NCBI GenBank assembly: GCA_005879945.1 | Contig: VBHX01000176.1 | Coordinates: 1 to 41,266 of the forward strand | Length of the DNA: 41,266 nucleotides | Source of the DNA: Chloroflexota bacterium | GTDB taxonomy: Bacteria > Chloroflexota > Dormibacteria > Dormibacterales > Dormibacteraceae | Direction of reading: 5' to 3' | In this document: positions 32,353-40,759 of the stretch, one piece after another | Layout of the letters: each line of letters starts with the position of its first letter | Numbering within the stretch: the stretch's first letter is position 1 | Made by a program: the position numbers and the translations under genes | Notes under the pieces: generated by a model | What the model saw: only the letters and a program-made list of their open reading frames with translations | What the model was told of the DNA's origin: nothing | Databases searched by the model: none

Positions 32353-33240
32353 CTCGAGGACCTGCAGCGCCCAAGGTTCGTAGCCACCCTGCGGACTTGG
32401 CTTGTACTGCCCAAAGGCCGGCCTGCCGTTCGCGTTCTCGACAGGAATCACGCGCGAGCCGCGGCAGCCGTTGCCTGGGCCGACCCACCACGCAAAGATG
32501 TCATCGCGACCACTCAACCACATGTCGTAGGGCGGCATGGATTGCGTCGCGTCCTGGCGGATGAGCGATGTCAGGGCGTCCATGTCGTACCGCTCGAATG
32601 CGGCTACGTACCGCTCCAGCAACGAGCGGTCCGCCTCGCTCAATTGCGGCAGTGGATCGGACGAGCTGACGTTCCTCGCGGCCAGTGTTGTCCGAGCCCG
32701 CTGAAGCGCGCTGTTGACCGATGCCACCGAGGTTTCGAGAAGCTCGGCGACCTCGGATGCCTCCCAACGAAGCACTTCGCGCAGGATCAAGACCGCGCGC
32801 TGCCGCGCCGGAAGGTGCTGCAGAGCGGCCACAAACGCGAGGCGAATCGACTCTCGTTCTACCGCCAGGTCTGCCGGGTCTCGTTCCGGCGCGATCAGAT
32901 GCTCTGGGATCGGTTCGATCCACGTCGTCTCGGACCTCGTGTTGAGGTTCGACTCCACGGGCTCGACCGCAGGTCCAAGCTCCATCGGCCGGATGCGCCG
33001 CTGCCTTCCTTTCAGCATGTCGAGGCACACGTTCGTTGCGATCCGGTACAGCCACGACCGCACGGCCGCACGACCCTCGAAACGGTCGCGGGCTCGCCAG
33101 GCTCGCACGAAGGCGTCCTGAACGGCGTCCTCGGCGTCGAACGGCGAGCCGAGCATCCGATATGCGTAGGCGGTCAGCTCTGCGCGGTACCGCTCTAGCT
33201 CACCAAACGCGGGCGCGGCTGTGACCGTTGATTCGTGCAC
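32260..33240 (-). CDS. RNA polymerase sigma-70 factor, ECF subfamily with SnoaL-like C-terminal domain
   Basis: A 326-residue sigma factor. Region 2 is ELTAYAYRMLGSPFDAEDAVQDAFVRAWRARDRFEGRAAVRSWLYRIATNVCLDML (about 22-77), region 4 is LPARQRAVLILREVLRWEASEVAELLETSVASVNSALQRARTTL (about 145-188). After about residue 205 comes a SnoaL-like domain (LLERYVAAFERYDMDALTSLIRQDATQSMPP), as in SigJ/SigG-type ECFs, where it modulates activity in place of an anti-sigma factor. The start is GTG 33240; TAGAAT ends 7 nt upstream, with no ribosome site. Its last 93 bases overlap the STAS gene. Confidence 0.94.
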   Translation of the reverse strand: MHESTVTAAPAFGELERYRAELTAYAYRMLGSPFDAEDAVQDAFVRAWRARDRFEGRAAVRSWLYRIATNVCLDMLKGRQRRIRPMELGPAVEPVESNLNTRSETTWIEPIPEHLIAPERDPADLAVERESIRLAFVAALQHLPARQRAVLILREVLRWEASEVAELLETSVASVNSALQRARTTLAARNVSSSDPLPQLSEADRSLLERYVAAFERYDMDALTSLIRQDATQSMPPYDMWLSGRDDIFAWWVGPGNGCRGSRVIPVENANGRPAFGQYKPSPQGGYEPWALQVLELRDGRISELTFFLDTKRLFPLFGLPPQLDA

Positions 33241-33247
33241 AAGAGAG

Positions 33248-33253
33248 ATTCTA
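33248..33253 (-). promoter_or_regulatory. Candidate -10 box for the sigma factor gene
   Basis: TAGAAT (5 of 6 to TATAAT) on the minus strand, 7 nt before GTG 33240. This is the best leaderless promoter match in the window. Confidence 0.5.
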
Positions 33254-33325
33254 GACAGGTCACGAGCCGCCCTTCCGCCGTCGATCTACGAGCACCTGAA
33301 GCAGACGATCGATCGCAGAGTAAAT

Positions 33326-33356
33326 CCGGCGAGCGGCCTGAGAAGCCGCTCGCCGG
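33326..33356 (-). terminator. Strong hairpin terminator closing the beta-glucoside locus
   Basis: CCGGCGAGCGGC-N7-GCCGCTCGCCGG: a perfect 12-bp stem, 7-nt loop, followed on the minus strand by ATTTACT. It lies 8 nt beyond the stop of the beta-helix gene (33364). Confidence 0.75.
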
Positions 33357-33363
33357 GCTCGCT

Positions 33364-35202
33364 TCATGGATAGCTCACCACTGTGACCGGGACGTCGGGG
33401 TTGACGATCGTTGATGAGCCGCCCGCGTCGTTCACCACGTGCAGGATGCCTCCCAACCCGTGCGACGGGTCAAGGAAGATCGTCAGCAGGTCGTTGAGGC
33501 TCCCGCTCGGCAGCGTCGTCGGAACCTCGAAGGCGTGCGCCGCGAAGATGTTCACGCCCTGGTTGAAGAAGCTGTAGCTGCCCATGCCATAACCGGTGAA
33601 TCGTTCGACCTCATTGTTGATCTTGAAGGCGGCCCAGCCGTCGATGCCGCGAGCCTCCATCCACGCGGCCTGGCTCGGCGGGTCGTATGGCATCTCGTTC
33701 TGGAAGAAGACGACCGTCCCGCCGTTGCCGTTCCAGATGACCTCGTACTTCTGATAGTGCTCGACAAACAGTCCATAGGCGGTCACGTTGTCGCCGTTGA
33801 TGACGACGCCAGTCTCGGCGGTGTTGACGGTCCAGCCGACGCCATTGCCATGGTCAGCCCGCCACGACCAGATGTCGTCGAGGATGACGTCGTCGCTGTT
33901 GACGATGAGGCTGGTCGTTGCCTTGCCGGCGGCTGCGCCACCGATGCGGAAGAAGACATCCTGCAGGGCTGACGGGTCGCTGTCATCGCCCTGGTTCTGG
34001 CCGTTACGGCTGCCGACCTGCAAAAGCACTGGAGACCTCTCGGCGCCGGCATCGAACAGGAGCCCCGAGAGCAGCACGCCGTGCTCGCCCGCAACGTTAA
34101 TCGCGACATGCCCGTGCTCCGGGATCAGGGTTGGAATGCCTAGCCCGAGCACGATAGTGTCGGGCCTCGTGACCTCGATGGTGCGATCGAGCTGGTAGAT
34201 GCCGGGCGTGAGGATGAGGTTCTTGCCGCGACGCAGAGCCTTGTTGATCGTGGACGCGGAATCAGATGGCCCCGCGACAAAGAAGTCGTCGATCGAGATG
34301 GAGGTTCCGGGCGTCTGGCCGGCGCCCCACGTCGTGCCGGCGGAGTTGTGCTGAACTGCCGGCACGAAGACTTTGAAATTGCCCTGGGAGTCCGTGTAGA
34401 GGAAGGGCGCCTCGCGGGTTACAGGACTGCTCGCCAGCGTGGTGAACGGGCCGCCGCATGATTTCTGGCTGGGGAAGCACTGAGCCGGAGCTCCCACAAC
34501 GCCGGAGAACACCTGGTTCCAGACGCCGTTCGTCCACAGGTCGACCTTGCTGTTTCGCGTGATCCATTGCTGCTGCGAGCCATTGACCACGACGCTGCCG
34601 TCGAACTCCGAGTCGGCGATGAAACCACCGCTCGCGAACGACGGGGGAGTGCAGTAGTCCATGAGGGTCATGAACCCGTTGACGTGAACCCGGCGCATCG
34701 GTGCGGCCTGGGAGACCGCCCAGAATTCACCGCTGTAACAGCCAAAGTTGGGCGTGATCACATTGATGGTCAGGTTCGACAGTGCTCGCCAGAAGTTCAC
34801 GAGAGCGGTGCAGTTGTTCGCACCGAAGCACTGGTTGCGGACATAGACCGAGCCATTGATCACGACATCGTTCGGAGAGATTCCGAGGCCCGCCACCGTC
34901 GTGTAGTAGCCGATCTGAAAATTCAGGGGATTCGCGCTCGACCCGTAAGTGCCGCGCTCGAACAGGAATGCGTACCGCTGCGTGCCGAACTGATTGGATA
35001 CCTGCTGCGCCGCCACAGCGTCCACAGTCGCCTGGATCTCGCTCTGAGGCATACCTGGATTGAAGATGTAGACGTTCGGGCCGAAGTTCGGCTGGCCCGA
35101 CCCGGGAGTATCCGCGGACGCCGTGGTGGCAAACCCAACGGTGGTCGCCGTCAGAACCAGGGCAACCAGCGACCATCGCGAAAGCAATTTCCGAAATCTC
35201 AT
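33364..35202 (-). CDS. Secreted beta-helix protein (pectate lyase/GH55-like fold)
   Basis: A 612-residue exported protein. The signal peptide ends TTASA (about residue 30). The body looks like a right-handed beta-helix: two repeat blocks (about 45-240 and 320-560), with NFQIGYYTTVAGLGISPNDVVINGSVYV and LILTPGIYQLDRTIEVTRPDTIVLGLGIPTLIP. I recognise closely similar proteins in Streptomyces, often annotated 'coagulation factor 5/8 type' or 'adenylyl cyclase', labels the sequence does not support. GH55 beta-1,3-glucanases share this double-helix layout, so polysaccharide binding or cleavage is plausible but unproven. GGGGAG lies 9 nt before the ATG. Last gene before the terminator. Confidence 0.85.
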   Translation of the reverse strand: MRFRKLLSRWSLVALVLTATTVGFATTASADTPGSGQPNFGPNVYIFNPGMPQSEIQATVDAVAAQQVSNQFGTQRYAFLFERGTYGSSANPLNFQIGYYTTVAGLGISPNDVVINGSVYVRNQCFGANNCTALVNFWRALSNLTINVITPNFGCYSGEFWAVSQAAPMRRVHVNGFMTLMDYCTPPSFASGGFIADSEFDGSVVVNGSQQQWITRNSKVDLWTNGVWNQVFSGVVGAPAQCFPSQKSCGGPFTTLASSPVTREAPFLYTDSQGNFKVFVPAVQHNSAGTTWGAGQTPGTSISIDDFFVAGPSDSASTINKALRRGKNLILTPGIYQLDRTIEVTRPDTIVLGLGIPTLIPEHGHVAINVAGEHGVLLSGLLFDAGAERSPVLLQVGSRNGQNQGDDSDPSALQDVFFRIGGAAAGKATTSLIVNSDDVILDDIWSWRADHGNGVGWTVNTAETGVVINGDNVTAYGLFVEHYQKYEVIWNGNGGTVVFFQNEMPYDPPSQAAWMEARGIDGWAAFKINNEVERFTGYGMGSYSFFNQGVNIFAAHAFEVPTTLPSGSLNDLLTIFLDPSHGLGGILHVVNDAGGSSTIVNPDVPVTVVSYP

Positions 35203-35269
35203 CTGCTCATCTCCCCATCAACCTGAAACTGCGTTCGTAACCCCACATCGGCACTGGCCCTCCCCTACC

Positions 35270-37756
35270 TCATCGCAGCACCACCTCAGCGGCGAGCCTC
35301 AGGTCACGCGACGACCGGGCCGCGCGCAACCTGTACGTTCCGGGCTGCCAAACCCACTCGCGCCGGCCGCCATCGAAGCGCGCGAAAGAACGTGCCGGGA
35401 CGCTCAATCGGGCCTCGGCCTGCTCGCCGGGCTCGGCGCTCACGCTCGAGAATGCGGCGAGGACGCGGACAGGCCGGCTGGGGTCGTCATCCGGTCCCTC
35501 GAGGTAAAGCTGGACGACCTCCCGACCGGCGCGATCGCCCGAGTTGCGCACGGTCGCGATCAGGGTCAGGTCCTGACCCGCGGTGATCGACTGGACGGCC
35601 GGTGCCAGTGACTCGTAGCTCCAGTCGGTGTAGCCCAGGCCGTGGCCGAAGGAGAAGTGGGGCTCGAGCCCCGTCCTGTCGTAGCCGCGATAGCCGACGA
35701 GCAGGCCTTCCGCGTAGGCGAGCTCGCCGGCGACCGGGTCGGCTCTCAGCACGGGTGAGTCGGCCTCGGCGCGAGGCACGGTCACCGGGAGCCGTCCCCC
35801 TGGCTCGACCGTCCCGGTCAGCACGTCGGCCAGCGCCTCGCCGAATGCCTGCCCTGGGAACCACGCCTGGATGACGGCCGCGACCTCCTCCGCCCACGGC
35901 ATCAGCACCGGCATCCCGGAATTGACGACGACCACCGTGTTTGGGTTGGCGGCAGCGACTCGCCTCACGAGCTCGTCCTGGCGACCGGACAGCGCCATGG
36001 TGTCCTTGTCGTAGCCCTCGCTCTCGGTCCCGTCAGCGGAACCGACCACAACGACGGCCAGGTCAGCGGCGGCGGCGGCCCGAACAGCGTCTTCGATCAG
36101 GGTCTCGTCGTTCAGCTGCGGGGTGATACCCAGCCGCATGCTGGCGAAACCGCCCTGATGTCCTCTCGCATTCGGTCGATGCTCGATCCGGATGTCCACC
36201 TCACGACCCGCCTCGAGCTCCACCGGGATGCGCACCTCCGGCGGCCGTGAAAGGGCTTCCACCGCATCGCGGGGGGTCAGGGTCGTGGCCTCGGCGAGCA
36301 GCGTGCCGTCGAGAAATACCCGGAGCAGGCCGACGCCCGCGGCGCCGAGCATGTGCGGGCCGTTCGTGGCGGCGCGGTAGCGGGTACGCATGACGACCTC
36401 CGAACCAGGGAAGTGCACCGCTTCGGGCAAGCCATCCCACCAGGTCACGGTGCTGGTGGGGAACGGAGTGTCATGCACGATCGCGCCGCCGGCGACGCGC
36501 ACCTCGAGGCGCACGCCAGGCGCTCCGGTCACCGGGTCGTGGAAGCTGCCGTCGCTGGGGGCTGCGGTGGTGGCGCTTGTGACGCAGCCCTGGCTCATGG
36601 TGACAAAGGCGTCGAAAGCGTCGCCGAGCGCCTCCGCGAGACGCATGCCCACGACCGGTAGTACACGCACGCTGCCACCGCCCTGAGTTTGCGGGTCGAT
36701 CGCGTTGGGGCCGATGAGCGCAACCTTCTCGACGCTTCCGGTCGAAACGGGAAGCAGGCCGCGCGGGTTGCTGAGCAGCACGAAGGACCTCGCGGTCACG
36801 TCGCGCATGAGCACGGGGTCCACCAGGGCTCTCGGCGCGGATGCAACCTCGTGCAATGCCCCGCCGTCGAGCGCGCCGTTGAGCGCCCCCACCCTGCGCG
36901 CGAGCGCGAGCAGCCGCGCGACCTTGTCGTCGATGTCCGACTCGGGCACCTGTCCCGCACGCACGGCGGCAAGCAAGTGGTCGCCCCACGGGCCATGGGG
37001 TCCCGGCATCACAACGTCGAGGCCTCCGGTGGCGCTTGGCACCGTGGTCCGGGTGGCGGACCAGTCCGAGACCACGACTCCGGAGAACTCCCACTCCGCC
37101 TTGAGCACGTCGCGGAGCAGGGTCGAATTCGTCGTCATGGCGGTTCCGTTTACCGAGTTGTAGGCCGCCATGATCACGGCGACGTCCGCCTCGGCGACGC
37201 AGGCCTCGAAAGGCGGGAGGTAGACCTCCCGAAGAACCGTGTCCGAGATTCTCGCGTCATAGGTGCGGCGCTCCGTCTCGGAGTCGTTGGCGACGTAGTG
37301 CTTAGCGGTCGCCCCCACGCCGGCTTCCTGCACGCCGCGCACGTAGGCCACCGCGAGTCGCGTGGTGAGCAGCGGGTCCTCGGAGAAGCATTCGAAACCG
37401 CGGCCGCTGAGCGGAGTCCGGACGAGGTTTACGGTCGGGGCCAGGAGCACATCGACGCCTCTCGCACGGGTCTCCTGGCCGAGCGCGAAAGCGAGGTCGT
37501 GAACGAGCTGGTCGTCCCAGGTCGCGCCAAGCGCGATTGGACAGGGCAGCGATGAAGATGGACTTCGCGCATCAAGGCTCGTGCCGCGAACGCCTGCCGG
37601 CCCGTCGGACATGACGATCGGGCGCAGCCCGACGGCGCTCTCTCCGTGCAGCCGCCACGAGTCCGCCCCGGTCAGCAGACGGACCTTCTGCTCGAGGCTC
37701 AGACGCGCGACGAGGCGTTCCTCTTCGCCGGGAATCCCGGCGGTGTCGTGGATCAC
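35270..37756 (-). CDS. Glycoside hydrolase family 3 beta-glucosidase
   Basis: An 828-residue GH3 enzyme, with no signal peptide, so cytoplasmic. It hydrolyses terminal beta-glucosyl (or related) residues of oligosaccharides. The TIM barrel contains SDGPAGVRG (about 50-58), KHYVANDSE (152-160) and nucleophile Asp231 in VVVSDWSAT. The second domain carries TESEGYDKD (acid/base Glu). A PA14-like insert spans about 410-530 (GPHMLGAAGVGLLRVFLDG), and the C-terminus is a fibronectin III-like domain (LTLIATVRNSGDRAGREVVQLYLE). This is the usual layout of a plant/bacterial-type GH3 with PA14. Start GTG 37756, directly after a hairpin. Confidence 0.95.
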   Translation of the reverse strand: MIHDTAGIPGEEERLVARLSLEQKVRLLTGADSWRLHGESAVGLRPIVMSDGPAGVRGTSLDARSPSSSLPCPIALGATWDDQLVHDLAFALGQETRARGVDVLLAPTVNLVRTPLSGRGFECFSEDPLLTTRLAVAYVRGVQEAGVGATAKHYVANDSETERRTYDARISDTVLREVYLPPFEACVAEADVAVIMAAYNSVNGTAMTTNSTLLRDVLKAEWEFSGVVVSDWSATRTTVPSATGGLDVVMPGPHGPWGDHLLAAVRAGQVPESDIDDKVARLLALARRVGALNGALDGGALHEVASAPRALVDPVLMRDVTARSFVLLSNPRGLLPVSTGSVEKVALIGPNAIDPQTQGGGSVRVLPVVGMRLAEALGDAFDAFVTMSQGCVTSATTAAPSDGSFHDPVTGAPGVRLEVRVAGGAIVHDTPFPTSTVTWWDGLPEAVHFPGSEVVMRTRYRAATNGPHMLGAAGVGLLRVFLDGTLLAEATTLTPRDAVEALSRPPEVRIPVELEAGREVDIRIEHRPNARGHQGGFASMRLGITPQLNDETLIEDAVRAAAAADLAVVVVGSADGTESEGYDKDTMALSGRQDELVRRVAAANPNTVVVVNSGMPVLMPWAEEVAAVIQAWFPGQAFGEALADVLTGTVEPGGRLPVTVPRAEADSPVLRADPVAGELAYAEGLLVGYRGYDRTGLEPHFSFGHGLGYTDWSYESLAPAVQSITAGQDLTLIATVRNSGDRAGREVVQLYLEGPDDDPSRPVRVLAAFSSVSAEPGEQAEARLSVPARSFARFDGGRREWVWQPGTYRLRAARSSRDLRLAAEVVLR

Positions 37757-37764
37757 GGGCGGGA

Positions 37765-37789
37765 CGCGGCCGGCACAATGCCGGCCGCG
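37765..37789 (-). terminator. Hairpin between the binding-protein and GH3 genes
   Basis: CGCGGCCGGC-N5-GCCGGCCGCG: a perfect 10-bp stem, 8 nt before the GH3 GTG and 19 nt after the upstream stop. It has no T-tract. It may stabilise or attenuate the upstream transcript, or control GH3 translation. Confidence 0.5.
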
Positions 37790-37808
37790 CCGTGAGTTTT
37801 CAAATCGG

Positions 37809-39599
37809 TTAGGAGACCGGCTTGAGCTGCATCAGGATGTAAGGCATCTGCGGGTCGCTCGGTGAAGGGTTCATGTATGGGTGCGACTGGTTGGGCCAGC
37901 CTGTGTACTTGGCGCTGCTGAAGACGTTCCAGTCGGCCCCGTAAAGCAGGGGAGCGTCAGGAACTTCGGTCGACATGATCTTCTCGAGCTGCTGCACGAT
38001 CGGATAAAGGGTTGCGGTGTCACTGGGGTTGGTGCTCTCGTACTTCCGGAGAGCCGCGTCGGCGTCGGCGTTGGACCAGCCCTGGTAGTGCGCGACCGAG
38101 TTCGCGTCCTTGCTGTCGAACCAGTTCTGGAACTGGATGTAAGGGATGCTGCCACCGCTGCCCCAGTGGATGGCGGTCTGCCACGCGGCGGGGTTCGACG
38201 TGATGTTGGTGTTCCAGTCTGAGTAGCCCTGGGCCGGCTTGGTGGTCACGTCCATGCCCAGTGGCTGGAGCTCCTGCGACATCAGAGCGGCGTTTTCCCA
38301 GTAGTCGGAGAAGGGAACGGGGTCGTAGACGGAGAACTTGATGATCTGACCGCCTTTGGTCCAGCAGTTGGCGGTGTTGCTGCCGTCGCAGTTTCCGCCT
38401 GACTTGAAGGTTCCGGCGCTGCTGTCGTACTTGGAGGTGGCAGGTGGGGCCCAGCCCGCGCCCTTGAGGATGTCGTAGACGTCCATCCCCGCGGGCAGGT
38501 TCATGGCTTTGGCCGTCGCCGCGTCAGGCACGCTGCCGCTGATGGATAGGTCGTTCTTCATGCTGCCGTCGCTCGGAAGGAAGGCAGCCTGGTTCGGCAG
38601 GATCAGTCCGCTCGATGAGCTCGCGGGCTGCTCGTAGCCGGACTCGCCCAGGAGCGCCAGGGCGTTGCGGTCGATGCCGTAGCTGATCGCCTTGCGCACC
38701 GCCGCTTCACCGATTCCCGTCGCGCCGCCGTTGCCGGGGTTCAGGTTGAACCAGAGAGTGACGGTGCTGCCCGCGGCAAACCATGCGTGGTTGGTCAGCG
38801 GGTTGAGGTTGACGAAGTTGGCGTAGACGTTCGGGATGTCATTGCCCGCCCAGTCCAGCTGGCCGCTCACGAGGGCGTCGCTGGCTGCGGCGTTGGTGGC
38901 GATGGCCGGCGTCCAGATCGCGGATTCCGGCGGAGTCCCGCCCCAGTAGTTCGCGTTCGGCTTCCACTTGATGATTGAGCTCGAGTAGCTGTCCAGCATG
39001 AACGGACCGGTGCCCAACGGAACCTTGATCGTCACCGTCGGGTCCGTGGCGATCTGGTTCGCCATCGACGCCTTGAGCATGAAGGTGTTGCTGAGGATGT
39101 TGAACAGTCCCGTGTACTGCGCTGACGCAAAGTGGAGAGTCACGTTGTTGCCGCTGACCGTGGGCTCCGACGCCTGGGTCGGAACGCCGCGGGTGTTGGC
39201 CTTCGGGTTCTGCAGCATCTTGAAGGTTGCGGCGACGTCGGCCGGCCCGAAGCCCGAGCCATCGCTGAACTTCACGTTCGGGCGGATCGTGACCTGCAGG
39301 TCCTTACCGCCGTTCTGGAACGCATATGCGGTCGCCAGCCATGGGTGTTCGCCGGCTGCGGTGGCATCGAGCTGGTCGAACTCGAACAGCGGCTCGTTGA
39401 CTATGCTCCGCGTGCCCATGCTGGACGAGACCGAGTTGTTGTCATACGGGTTGAAGTCTTCCGAGAAGGTGACGCCGGTGGTCGGCTCCGCGATCAGGGG
39501 TTTTCCTCCCGATGTCGTCGATGTGGAGGTCGAGTTGCAGCCGGCTGCAAGCAGCAGCGCTGCAATCCCGACCACGCCTGTCAATGCTGTCCGATTCAT
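37809..39599 (-). CDS. ABC transporter substrate-binding lipoprotein, family 5 (oligopeptide/oligosaccharide)
   Basis: A 596-residue cluster C binding protein. The lipoprotein signal MNRTALTGVVGIAALLLAAGC has lipobox AAGC. The mature chain shows family 5 features: GKDLQVTIRPNVKFSDGSGFGPADVAATFKML, GTGPFMLDSYSSSIIKWKPNANYWGG, and AAVRKAISYGIDRNALALLG. Such proteins carry peptides, but also cellobiose and beta-glucans in Thermotoga. The GH3 gene behind it favours a sugar. The ribosome site GGAGGTG is 8 nt before the ATG and lies within a 16-bp inverted repeat. Confidence 0.93.
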   Translation of the reverse strand: MNRTALTGVVGIAALLLAAGCNSTSTSTTSGGKPLIAEPTTGVTFSEDFNPYDNNSVSSSMGTRSIVNEPLFEFDQLDATAAGEHPWLATAYAFQNGGKDLQVTIRPNVKFSDGSGFGPADVAATFKMLQNPKANTRGVPTQASEPTVSGNNVTLHFASAQYTGLFNILSNTFMLKASMANQIATDPTVTIKVPLGTGPFMLDSYSSSIIKWKPNANYWGGTPPESAIWTPAIATNAAASDALVSGQLDWAGNDIPNVYANFVNLNPLTNHAWFAAGSTVTLWFNLNPGNGGATGIGEAAVRKAISYGIDRNALALLGESGYEQPASSSSGLILPNQAAFLPSDGSMKNDLSISGSVPDAATAKAMNLPAGMDVYDILKGAGWAPPATSKYDSSAGTFKSGGNCDGSNTANCWTKGGQIIKFSVYDPVPFSDYWENAALMSQELQPLGMDVTTKPAQGYSDWNTNITSNPAAWQTAIHWGSGGSIPYIQFQNWFDSKDANSVAHYQGWSNADADAALRKYESTNPSDTATLYPIVQQLEKIMSTEVPDAPLLYGADWNVFSSAKYTGWPNQSHPYMNPSPSDPQMPYILMQLKPVS

Positions 39600-39604
39600 C
39601 TATC

Positions 39605-39620
39605 TGTCACCTCCGTGACA
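39605..39620. promoter_or_regulatory. Inverted repeat around the binding-protein ribosome site
   Basis: TGTCAC-GGAG-GTGACA on the minus strand, 6-bp arms and a 4-bp centre holding the Shine-Dalgarno GGAG. The RNA hairpin would hide the ribosome site; as DNA it could be an operator. Confidence 0.45.
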
Positions 39621-39643
39621 TTGCGAATTTTGTTGACGGCAAC

Positions 39644-39655
39644 TCGTTCGAACGA
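39644..39655. promoter_or_regulatory. Palindromic operator candidate upstream of the binding-protein gene
   Basis: TCGTTCGAACGA, a perfect 12-bp palindrome 45 bp before the binding-protein ATG, in the 110-bp gap after oppF. Sugar regulators of the LacI family bind palindromes of this size. Confidence 0.4.
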
Positions 39656-39709
39656 CGCCAAACCCCGAAAGGGCGGCGACCGAAACGCCAGACGCAGATC
39701 CATCCTTCC

Positions 39710-40759
39710 TCACCTCTTTTTCGATTCCTTGTGGAGTGGTTCGCCTGCGGTCACGAGCAAACCGTTTTCGCTGGCCTGTCGTTGGGCCGGGTCGACGTGA
39801 AGCCAGCACGCAGCGGTGTGGCCCGGCGAGACGGTGATGCTCGGCGGCACCTGGCGCTTGCAGATGTCCATGGCGAAAGGACATCGCGGGTGAAACCGAC
39901 ACCCGCTCGGCGGGGCGCTCAGGCTTGGTGGTGCTCCGCGGTCCTCGATGTGCGGCGGCTCCGTGCGGTCGGGGTCGGGCGCGGCCGCGAGCAAGAGCTG
40001 CGTGTAGGGGTGAGCCGGGCTGTCGGTCAGGCTCACGCTCGAGGCTGACTCCACCAGCTGGCCCGCGTACATGACGACGATCGTGTCGGCGAGGTAGCGC
40101 GCCGATGCGATGTCGTGGGTGACGTAGAGGATCGCCAGTTTCTCCTTGTCGCGAAGGTCGGCGAGCAGGTTTAGGACGCCCAGGCGAATCGAGACGTCGA
40201 GCATCGACACGGGCTCGTCGGCGATCAGCACCCGCGGACGCACCGCCAGCGCTCGAGCGATGGCCACCCGCTGCCGCTGGCCGCCCGAGAGCTCGTACGG
40301 AAATTTGCCGGTGAAGTTGTCGGGGGGCTTCAGAGAGACGCGGCGCAGCAGGTCCGCCACCGCCGCATCCACCCCGCCGTTGGCCATGTGGTGGATCTGG
40401 AGGGGCCGGATGAGGTGATGCCGGACCCGGTGCACCGGATTCAGCGAGGCGAACGGGTCCTGGAAGACCATCTGGACCTGGGCGGCGTAAGAGCGCGGCC
40501 TCCCGGATGGCGCCGGCCGCCCGTCCAGCAGGACCTGGCCCGCGTCGGGTTTGATGATCCTGGCCAGCAGGCGGGCGACCGTCGTCTTGCCGGCGCCGCT
40601 CTCCCCCACCACGGCGGTGACCTTGCCGGCGTCGAGGCGCACGGACACGCGGTCGACGGCGTTGACCGGGACCCTCCGCGCCAGCGGCCCCCGACCCTTC
40701 TTGACCCAGAAATGCTTGGTCAGGTCGCGACCTTCGAGGACCGGGGTTGTCGTGCTCAC
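39710..40759 (-). CDS. Oligopeptide/oligosaccharide ABC transporter ATP-binding protein (OppF-like)
   Basis: A 349-residue ATPase of the Opp/Dpp family. Walker A is GESGAGKTT (52-60), the signature is LSGGQRQR, Walker B is RVLIADEPVSMLDVS, and the H-loop is LYVTHDIASAR. The C-terminal oligopeptide-type extension has the conserved cysteine pattern SGCRFHPRCPFAMDIC. GTG 40759 overlaps the stop of the preceding ATPase (GTGA, 40756-40759); longer frames run antisense to that gene. It pairs with the neighbouring OppD. Confidence 0.94.
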   Translation of the reverse strand: MSTTTPVLEGRDLTKHFWVKKGRGPLARRVPVNAVDRVSVRLDAGKVTAVVGESGAGKTTVARLLARIIKPDAGQVLLDGRPAPSGRPRSYAAQVQMVFQDPFASLNPVHRVRHHLIRPLQIHHMANGGVDAAVADLLRRVSLKPPDNFTGKFPYELSGGQRQRVAIARALAVRPRVLIADEPVSMLDVSIRLGVLNLLADLRDKEKLAILYVTHDIASARYLADTIVVMYAGQLVESASSVSLTDSPAHPYTQLLLAAAPDPDRTEPPHIEDRGAPPSLSAPPSGCRFHPRCPFAMDICKRQVPPSITVSPGHTAACWLHVDPAQRQASENGLLVTAGEPLHKESKKR

